Shown one piece after another: positions 7,251 to 11,900 of a DNA stretch of 11,900 nt (the first letter of the stretch is position 1; each line of letters starts with the position of its first letter). Under the pieces are notes generated by a model that was not told the origin of the DNA, ran no database searches, and saw nothing but the letters and a program-made list of their open reading frames with translations. The stretch spans positions 209 through 12,108 of the forward strand of contig DIMS01000118.1 of the NCBI GenBank assembly GCA_002425685.1, given 5' to 3'. Source of the DNA: Synergistaceae bacterium UBA5560. Its GTDB lineage: Bacteria > Synergistota > Synergistia > Synergistales > Aminiphilaceae. The translations under genes and the position numbers were made by a program.

Positions 7251-7277
7251 AACGCCCGCGGCGGGGCGCGAAGCGCC
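7240..7277 (+). promoter_or_regulatory. Two consecutive hairpins in the chemoreceptor leader
   Basis: Hairpin one pairs GCGGGCG (7240-7246) with CGCCCGC (7253-7259) around AAGGAA. Hairpin two pairs GGCGC (7265-7269) with GCGCC (7273-7277) around GAA. They end 14 bases before the GGAGG ribosome site (7292-7296). No T-run follows, so they are not intrinsic terminators. They may shape translation or mRNA stability. Confidence 0.45.
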
Positions 7278-7303
7278 GGAGATGAAAGGATGGAGGACGC
7301 ACC

Positions 7304-9496
7304 ATGTGGAAAGGTTTGCGGATTCGGACGAAGATACTGGTCGGCGTGCTGCCTCTCGTGGTGGCGGTGTTCGCCGCCATGATCGGCTATGTGGCCGTGG
7401 AGGCCCGGAAGCTCGCGGTTCGGGATGCCCTGGACCGGGCGGAGCAGACCGCGCTGGTCTACGCGGGACGTTTCGGCGACACGCTGAACGATGCCATGGG
7501 ATCCGCCCGCTCTCTCGCGGCGACGCTGGCGGGCATGCGCACGGCGGGGGTTCCCTCCCGCGAGGTGGCTCTTTCGGTCATGAAGAGCCTCGCCGAGGCC
7601 ACTCCGTCCTATCTGGGCGTGTGGACCGTCTGGGAGCCCGACGCCTTCGACGGAAAGGACCGGGAGTTCAGCGGCGCGCCGGGGCACGACGCGTCGGGAC
7701 GCCTTGTCGCCTACTGGAACCGCGCTTCGGGAAGCCTGCTCCTCGAACCCTGCGTGGACTACGACAATCCCGATGCCTGGGACTACTACAGGCGTTCCCT
7801 GGACACGAAGCGAGAGGTGATCATGGAGCCCTTTGTCTACGTGGTGGGGGGGAAGAACGTGCTCCTCGTGAGCCTCTGCGTTCCCATCGTCGCGGATGGA
7901 AAAGCCCTGGGCGTGGCGGGGGTGGACATCGCCACCGACACCATCCAGGAGATGGTGAAGAACACCCGCATCTTCGGCAGCGGCGCCCTGACGGTCATCG
8001 CCGGGGACGGTACGCTCGCGGGACACCCGAAGGACGAGCTGCTCGGAAAGAAGATCACCGACCCGGAGATCGCCGCACCGAATGCGGCGACGACGCTGGC
8101 GCGCATCGCCCGGGGAGAGACGTTCACCCTGCGGGAATATTCCGCGGCGCTCGGGAGTGATGTCTTCAAGGTGCACGTTCCCCTCTCGGTGGGGCGCACG
8201 GAAACGCCCTGGAGCGTGGTCGCGCTGGCGCCGGAGGCGGCTGTCTTCGCGGGGGTGGACCACCTCGGGCGCGTCACCGCCGCAGGTGCCGTCCTGGGCA
8301 TCGTGCTGCTCTGCGCGGTGGTGCTCTTTCTCGCGGGGAGCATCGCCCGTCCCTTGAGCACCCTCACCGGGCGGGTGCGCACCTTTGCCTTGGGGGATCT
8401 GACGGTGCGTTTTTCCGAGGGGAATGGCCACGACGGAGCGGACGAAGTGGCCCTCATGGCCCGCTCTCTGGACGACATGGCGTCCTCCCTCGGCGCCGCC
8501 CTTGAGGACGTGCGCACCCGTGCGGAATCCGCGGCGGCATCCGCCGAATCCCTCGCGGCCCTGTCGGAGGAGACCGTGGCGGCCATGGAGGAAGTGAAGA
8601 GTTCCATCGACGCCGTGGCGGCGCTTTCCGGACGAAACGCCGAAGCACTGGCCTCGACCAACGCGGGAGTGGAGGAGATCTCCTCCGGTGCGGCGAGCGC
8701 GGCGAACGCCGCATCGGAAGGTGCCGAGGCGGCCTCGGTGACCGCCGAGGGGAGCGAGCGGGCCGTGGCCCGCGTTGAGGGTGTCATCGCGAAGATCCAG
8801 GCCGTGGGTGCCAAAACGGAGGAGTCCGGAACGAGCATCAACCGCGTGGCCACGTCGGTGAGTTCCATCACTCAGTTCGTCACCACCATCAAGACCATCG
8901 CGGACCAGACGAACCTGCTGGCTCTGAACGCCGCCATCGAGGCGGCCCGGGCCGGCGAGGCGGGGCGGGGCTTCGCGGTGGTGGCGGAGGAAGTGCGGAA
9001 ACTGGCGGAGGAATCCAACGTGGCGGCCAAGGAGGTGGAAAGCCTCATCAGTTCCCTCCGGGTGGACACGAAGCGCTCCCTGGATGTCACCGTCGAGGCG
9101 GGAGGCATCATGAAGGAGACCGTTGCCGCCGCGGCGGAGGCGCAGAAGGAACTGAAAGAGGCACTTTCCCAGATCGCCCGGGTGGACGACGTGATGCAGA
9201 ACATCGCCGCGGCGGCGCAGGAGCAGGCTGCGGCGAGCGCCGAAATGGCGGCGGGCATCGATCGGGCCGCCAAGGGGACCGGAGAAATGGCCAAGAACCT
9301 GGAGTCCATCAAGGGTGCGTCGGACGAGACGTCCAAGGCGGCGGAGAGCGTCGCCAGAGAAGCGTCGAGCGTCTCCGAGGGGACGGAACTGATTCGGGAG
9401 CGGCTTGCCGCGTTCCGCACGGGCGGCGTCTCTTCCTCTTCCGCCTCCGTTCCCGCGGCGTCCGGATCGCTTCGTGCGCTGCCGGAGGCGAAGTAG
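7304..9496 (+). CDS. Methyl-accepting chemotaxis protein with periplasmic double-Cache sensor
   Basis: A 730-residue chemoreceptor with standard order. A short cytoplasmic start and TM1 (about 10-32) are followed by an extracytoplasmic sensor (about 33-320) of double-Cache type. TM2 (about 323-345), HAMP (about 346-398) and a long cytoplasmic coiled coil complete it. The hairpin tip that binds CheA/CheW is clear in IADQTNLLALNAAIEAARAG and GRGFAVVAEEVRKLAEES, about 532-571. The Cache domain carries a WDYY block (W159-Y162) and GVAGVD (D208). These resemble the W-YY and Asp positions of amine/amino-acid-binding dCache sensors, but the Arg of that motif is not clearly placed. The ligand is therefore unknown. 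The C-terminus ends LRALPEAK, without the NWETF-like CheR tether. The start has GGAGG seven bases upstream. No other che or flagellar genes are nearby, so it is an orphan receptor. Confidence 0.96.
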   Translation: MWKGLRIRTKILVGVLPLVVAVFAAMIGYVAVEARKLAVRDALDRAEQTALVYAGRFGDTLNDAMGSARSLAATLAGMRTAGVPSREVALSVMKSLAEATPSYLGVWTVWEPDAFDGKDREFSGAPGHDASGRLVAYWNRASGSLLLEPCVDYDNPDAWDYYRRSLDTKREVIMEPFVYVVGGKNVLLVSLCVPIVADGKALGVAGVDIATDTIQEMVKNTRIFGSGALTVIAGDGTLAGHPKDELLGKKITDPEIAAPNAATTLARIARGETFTLREYSAALGSDVFKVHVPLSVGRTETPWSVVALAPEAAVFAGVDHLGRVTAAGAVLGIVLLCAVVLFLAGSIARPLSTLTGRVRTFALGDLTVRFSEGNGHDGADEVALMARSLDDMASSLGAALEDVRTRAESAAASAESLAALSEETVAAMEEVKSSIDAVAALSGRNAEALASTNAGVEEISSGAASAANAASEGAEAASVTAEGSERAVARVEGVIAKIQAVGAKTEESGTSINRVATSVSSITQFVTTIKTIADQTNLLALNAAIEAARAGEAGRGFAVVAEEVRKLAEESNVAAKEVESLISSLRVDTKRSLDVTVEAGGIMKETVAAAAEAQKELKEALSQIARVDDVMQNIAAAAQEQAAASAEMAAGIDRAAKGTGEMAKNLESIKGASDETSKAAESVAREASSVSEGTELIRERLAAFRTGGVSSSSASVPAASGSLRALPEAK

Positions 9497-9603
9497 AGGG
9501 CGCTTGTAGACAAGGTGTGCCCCACCGAGGCGTCCTTGCGACGACGCTCTTCCGGGAGCCGGCTCATCTCCGTTGCGGTTGCACGAACACTCCGAGGAAC
9601 GAA

Positions 9604-9629
9604 AACGGGGAGGCGCACGCCTCCCCGTT
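9604..9629 (+). terminator. Terminator-like hairpin after the chemoreceptor
   Basis: An 11-bp perfect stem pairs AACGGGGAGGC (9604-9614) with GCCTCCCCGTT (9619-9629) around GCAC, 107 nt past the chemoreceptor stop. On the plus strand only TTC follows. On the minus strand the stem is followed by TTTTCGTT, so it may stop leftward antisense transcription as well or instead. Confidence 0.55.
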
Positions 9630-9662
9630 CGCATGTCCGGTACCTCGCACGGGCGTTGCCGC

Positions 9663-9699
9663 CGCGCCGGTGTTTGTCTCCGAGGGCGCGCCGGTGTTT
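9663..9699. repeat. 13-bp direct repeat (period 24 bp)
   Basis: CGCGCCGGTGTTT is present exactly at 9663-9675 and 9687-9699. It is intergenic, upstream of the permease. Function unknown. Confidence 0.6.
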
Positions 9700-9876
9700 C
9701 CGTTCGCCTCCGCATTGGTCCGTGCGTTTTTCTCCTCCTGCGGTACAATGCAAAAAGCTCTTCCCGCCGGAAAAATCCGCACGGGATGTGGCAACGCCGG
9801 AATTGTTGTTCGGAACGTCGCGTAAAAATGAACCGTTGACGGACGCACCTTATCGGCGAAAGAAGGGGAGAACTGC

Positions 9877-10635
9877 GTGGAACTGGAACTGACGCACGTG
9901 GCGGGGCTTCTGGCCCTCGGGTTGGTGGCGGGGTTTCTGAACACCGTTGGGGGCGGGGGATCACTTCTGACGCTGCCGCTGTTGACCTTTATGGGAATGG
10001 ACCTCGCCGTGGCGAACGCCACGAATCGGATCGGCATCTTTCTCCAGTGCGCCGCGAGCACCTGGACCTTCCGCAGCCAGGGCGTGCTCTCCCTGCGCAA
10101 AGTTCTCCCCCTGGGGATCGCCGCCTGCGCGGGCTCCGCCCTGGGGGCGTTTCTGGCCATTCAGATCGACAAGCGGGCGCTGAACCTCGCCATCGGCGTG
10201 CTCATCTCCGTCATGGCGGTGCTCCTGGTGGCGAAGCCCCGCATGTGGGAGGAGCGGAAGGTCGTCACCTGGCCGAAGTGGGCGGTGTGGATGCTCTTCG
10301 CCGCCATCGGCGTCTACGGCGGGTTCATCCAGGCCGGGGTCGGGTTCTTCCTCTCCTGGGGGCTCGCGGGGGCCGCGGGGTACGATCTGGTGTCGGGAAA
10401 CGGGGCGAAGAGCTTCATCGTCTTCCTCTATACCGCGGTGAGCCTGGTGCTCTTCTTCGCCGGAGGGCTGGTGAACGTTCCCGTGGGGCTCATCCTCTCA
10501 GTGGGCGGCATGGCCGGGGCCGTGCTGGGCGCCCGCTTCGCCGTGGCGAAGGGCAACACCTGGATCCGGTGGATCCTGGCGGGGATCATTTGCGTCACCG
10601 CCCTCAAGATGGCCCTGGACGCCTTTGCGCACTGA
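9877..10635 (+). CDS. TauE/SafE (TSUP) family membrane permease
   Basis: A 252-residue polytopic inner-membrane protein with about eight hydrophobic segments. They lie roughly at 7-28, 31-47, 75-95, 101-120, 134-158, 176-196, 199-220 and 227-248. Both inverted family halves show their signature. The first is GLVAGFLNTVGGGGSLLTLPLL (about 15-36), followed by NATNRIGI. The second is IGVYGGFIQAGVGFFLSWGLAG (about 144-165), followed by NGAKSF. The family moves sulfite, sulfoacetate, taurine-derived sulfonates or other organic anions; this member's substrate cannot be told from the sequence. The start is GTG, with AAGGGGAG six bases upstream. No in-frame ATG lies near, and the family N-terminus begins at once. 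It stands alone on its strand and converges with the GntR regulator, which may control it, although that is not shown. Confidence 0.94.
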   Translation: MELELTHVAGLLALGLVAGFLNTVGGGGSLLTLPLLTFMGMDLAVANATNRIGIFLQCAASTWTFRSQGVLSLRKVLPLGIAACAGSALGAFLAIQIDKRALNLAIGVLISVMAVLLVAKPRMWEERKVVTWPKWAVWMLFAAIGVYGGFIQAGVGFFLSWGLAGAAGYDLVSGNGAKSFIVFLYTAVSLVLFFAGGLVNVPVGLILSVGGMAGAVLGARFAVAKGNTWIRWILAGIICVTALKMALDAFAH

Positions 10636-10793
10636 GACACGGCGCGCTGCGCGGCGGGCGGTGCGGAATGCATGAAGGACACCTGATGTCTGCGGGAGGC
10701 GAAAAACACGTTCCGTGTACGTGGCTTTCCCGCACCGCATCCTGTCGGGTGACCGGAACGCCGGTGACGGGAGAGCGCGTGTGTCCGGGGCTT

Positions 10794-10824
10794 TCGGAGC
10801 GTGTCGTCTCCGACAGCGGGTTTT
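10794..10824 (+). terminator. Possible terminator of the permease gene
   Basis: TCGGAG (10794-10799) pairs with CTCCGA (10808-10813) around an 8-base loop, followed by a short TTTT at 10821-10824. An alternative stem, TGTCG (10802-10806) with CGACA (10811-10815), competes with it. The T-run is short and offset by seven bases, so strength is doubtful. Confidence 0.35.
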
Positions 10825-10826
10825 CG

Positions 10827-10887
10827 TGATCGGGCAGGCGAAAGAAAGCGCTGCGGCGGATCCGGCAGGGGCAGCCCGGCCCGATCA
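10827..10887. repeat. 9-bp inverted repeat overlapping the GntR stop codon
   Basis: TGATCGGGC (10827-10835) pairs with GCCCGATCA (10879-10887), the right arm including the TGA stop of the regulator on the minus strand. The enclosed 43 bases are GC-rich and contain CGGATCCG. In this convergent gap the structure may help stop transcription from either side, though no T-run follows on the minus strand. Confidence 0.5.
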
Positions 10888-11574
10888 GGCGTTTTCCCCG
10901 GTGCCGCGGAATTTCTGCTCGTAGGCGGCGTAGATTTTGTAGAAGTGCCCCCGCATCTCCTCCACGGTCTCCTCGCTTTTTCTCTCCCAGAAGGCATCCA
11001 CGAGATTCTCGTGCTCCCTGATGATCGCCTCGGGGCGGCGCTGCTCGTAGAGGGCGTAGATGGCGATGCGGGTCACCTCGTCCCGGACGCGGTTCCAGAT
11101 GTCCGTAAGGCGGCCGTTGCCCACGTGGGCGATGATGGTGGTGTGGAACTTCATGTCCTCCTTGATGAAGGCGATGGGATCTCCCGAAAGTTCCCGCATG
11201 TTGTTGATGAGGGGGACCAGAAGTCCCGCCAGCAGGCGCGGTTCGCCCGAGGCAAAGATGGTCCGGATGGCGAAGAGTTCCACCATCTCCCGGAGCATGA
11301 AGACCTCCCGCACGTCCTCCATGCCGATGGGGCGCACCACGGCCCTGCGCTGCTCCCGCAGGAGGACCCACCCATCCTGGGCGAGACGCTTGATGGCCTC
11401 TCGGACGGGGGTGCGGCTCGTTCCCAGGGAGAGGGCCAGCGCCCGCTCCTGCAGGGTGCTCTCCGGCGGCAGACGCAGTTCCACGATCCGGGACTTGATC
11501 TCGTCGTAGACGCGGTTCGCCAGGTTTTGCCTCTCCTCGTGCGTTCCCCTTCCTCGTTCTGCCGTTCCGGCCAT
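10885..11574 (-). CDS. GntR-family transcriptional regulator, FCD (FadR-like) subfamily
   Basis: A 229-residue DNA-binding regulator. The N-terminal winged helix-turn-helix spans about 17-82, with the hallmark SLGTSRTPVREAIKRLAQDGWV at 49-70. The C-terminal FCD all-helical ligand domain spans about 88-220. Its usual metal/ligand residues appear as D140 and H144 in EDMKFH, H188 in REHENL and H210 in GHFYKIY. Such regulators respond to small carboxylates, sugar acids or amino-acid-derived acids. The ATG at 11574 gives a normal length and puts the helix-turn-helix at the expected distance, although its ribosome site is weak. A frame reaching to 11877 would add 101 low-complexity residues and is rejected. 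It is convergent with the TauE/SafE gene and has a long leader with repeats. Targets are unknown; autoregulation is plausible. Confidence 0.93.
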   Translation of the reverse strand: MAGTAERGRGTHEERQNLANRVYDEIKSRIVELRLPPESTLQERALALSLGTSRTPVREAIKRLAQDGWVLLREQRRAVVRPIGMEDVREVFMLREMVELFAIRTIFASGEPRLLAGLLVPLINNMRELSGDPIAFIKEDMKFHTTIIAHVGNGRLTDIWNRVRDEVTRIAIYALYEQRRPEAIIREHENLVDAFWERKSEETVEEMRGHFYKIYAAYEQKFRGTGENA

Positions 11575-11699
11575 GACAACACCCGCATTCCCCGTGAATT
11601 TGAGATCGGAGGACTCTGGAGGGAGAACCCGTCCGGCTTTTGGGTCGTGATCGCGGTGCGCGTTTCCCGCTTCGAGGTGTGGCGCATCGGATCCTTGTT

Positions 11700-11766
11700 G
11701 ACGATGTTCCGTTTTCGGAGGGCGCCGTTGTGTTTCGGACGACGATGCTCCGTTTTCGAAGGCGCC
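11700..11766. repeat. Imperfect 26/27-bp direct repeat (period 41 bp)
   Basis: Copy one (11700-11726) and copy two (11741-11766) share GACGATG-y-TCCGTTTTCG at the start and GGCGCC at the end. They differ by two substitutions and one base of length. Copy one contains the dyad TCCG-TTTT-CGGA; in copy two the right arm is CGAA. They lie 126-192 bases upstream of the regulator ATG, downstream of the putative promoter. Confidence 0.7.
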
Positions 11767-11796
11767 ATGCCGCATCCCGAACGTTGTGTCATTCCA

Positions 11797-11826
11797 GTTG
11801 TACAGGATTGACGCGGCGTTCGTCAA
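11797..11826 (-). promoter_or_regulatory. Candidate sigma-70 promoter of the GntR regulator
   Basis: On the minus strand TTGACG (plus-strand 11821-11826, five of six to -35) is followed after 18 bases by TACAAC (11797-11802, four of six to -10). Shifting by two bases gives TGTACA, a palindrome that could be an operator core. This is the best -35/-10 pair seen in the window. Confidence 0.45.
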
Positions 11827-11900
11827 GACGCACGCTTCTGTTTCGTTGCCGTTGCCGCCGCCGTGTCCGCGTCGCACTCCCGAGGGGCGGAGGGCAAAAG

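Larger units (their letters stand above)
6203..7303. other. 1.1-kb intergenic region between divergent genes
   Basis: No convincing gene was found on either strand. The frames present are Arg/Pro/Gly-rich, have no family resemblance and lack good ribosome sites. The left end should contain the serine hydrolase promoter (not identified). A nested inverted repeat lies at 6471-6514: CCCCTG outside pairs with CAGGGG, and GGGA (6480-6483) pairs inside with TCCC (6496-6499). An AT-rich island at about 6911-6960 stands out from the GC-rich surroundings. From about 7010 to 7260 the plus strand is strongly purine-rich with short tandem repeats, followed by two tight hairpins before the chemoreceptor ribosome site. 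No tRNA or known riboswitch pattern was recognised. Confidence 0.6.
9497..9876 (+). other. 380-nt intergenic region between chemoreceptor and permease
   Basis: No gene was found. It contains a strong GC hairpin (9604-9629), a 13-bp direct repeat (9663-9699) and a TACAAT -10-like box at 9744-9749 without a good -35. A 7-bp direct repeat GCCGGAA (9766-9772, 9796-9802) precedes an AT-richer stretch with TAAAAAT at 9823-9829. The permease promoter presumably lies in 9740-9850 but cannot be fixed by eye. Confidence 0.5.
11575..11900 (-). promoter_or_regulatory. Leader and promoter region of the GntR regulator
   Basis: Non-coding for 326 nt to the window edge. It contains a candidate promoter (11797-11826) and a large imperfect direct repeat (11700-11766), leaving a leader of about 215 nt before the ATG. 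The last 60 bases are GC-rich with CCGTTGCCGCCGCC-like simple sequence and no recognised feature; a divergent gene may start beyond the edge. Confidence 0.5.

Noticed and set aside
9836..9841. TTGACG as a -35 box for the TauE/SafE gene
   Set aside because: No -10-like hexamer lies 16-18 bases downstream, and the start codon is only 35 bases away.
9848..9856. GCCGATAA on the minus strand as a sigma-28 -10 box
   Set aside because: There is no TAAA-like -35 at the required spacing, and no minus-strand gene begins downstream before the chemoreceptor's 3' end.
6938..9964. A 1008-residue minus-strand frame opposite the chemoreceptor
   Set aside because: It is a composition shadow of the chemoreceptor, with His/Arg/Gly-rich low-complexity translation and no recognisable domain.
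11575..11877. 101-residue extension of the GntR regulator
   Set aside because: It is low-complexity, not homologous to the family, and would run through the repeats and promoter-like sequence.

Overview
This is a GC-rich bacterial window with six well-supported protein genes. All six start codons have a purine-rich ribosome site except the GntR regulator's, which is weak. The family mix is a YqhD-type iron alcohol dehydrogenase, a bacterial Tm-1-like/TIM-barrel pair, a double-Cache chemoreceptor, a TSUP (TauE/SafE) permease and an FCD-type GntR regulator. That mix would suit a motile Gram-negative anaerobe such as a Synergistota member. This is inference only: there is no rRNA or marker gene here, and other high-GC anaerobes remain possible. 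There is no tRNA, rRNA, CRISPR array, insertion sequence or integrase.

Layout. Positions 12-3605 (minus strand) carry three genes in the order iron alcohol dehydrogenase -> Tm-1-like/UPF0261 protein -> PEP-hydrolase-like TIM barrel. The gaps are 218 and 184 nt, so they may form one unit with internal control, or separate units. Positions 3896-6202 (minus) hold a membrane-anchored, S12/class-C beta-lactamase-fold serine hydrolase. Positions 6203-7303 are a 1.1-kb non-coding divergent region. Positions 7304-9496 (plus) encode a methyl-accepting chemotaxis protein. Positions 9877-10635 (plus) encode a TauE/SafE permease. Positions 10885-11574 (minus) encode an FCD-type GntR regulator, convergent with the permease.

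How they may work together. The Tm-1-like protein and the TIM barrel correspond to the two halves of a single fused protein known from plants and fungi (tomato Tm-1 is the named example). They probably act together, but their substrate is unknown; the dehydrogenase upstream hints at aldehyde or alcohol chemistry. The GntR regulator could act on its own gene, the permease or the metabolic cluster, but no shared operator could be demonstrated by eye. The chemoreceptor and the serine hydrolase look independent of these.

The most unusual material is non-coding. It includes a dyad over a putative -10 box in front of the Tm-1-like gene, a 12-bp perfect palindrome and a spaced 14-bp direct repeat in front of the dehydrogenase, and four degenerate 13-bp tandem units in the long gap. 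There is also an imperfect 26/27-bp direct repeat at 41-bp spacing in the GntR leader. I found no clear evidence of a wholly new biological system; the split Tm-1 cluster is the best functional lead.
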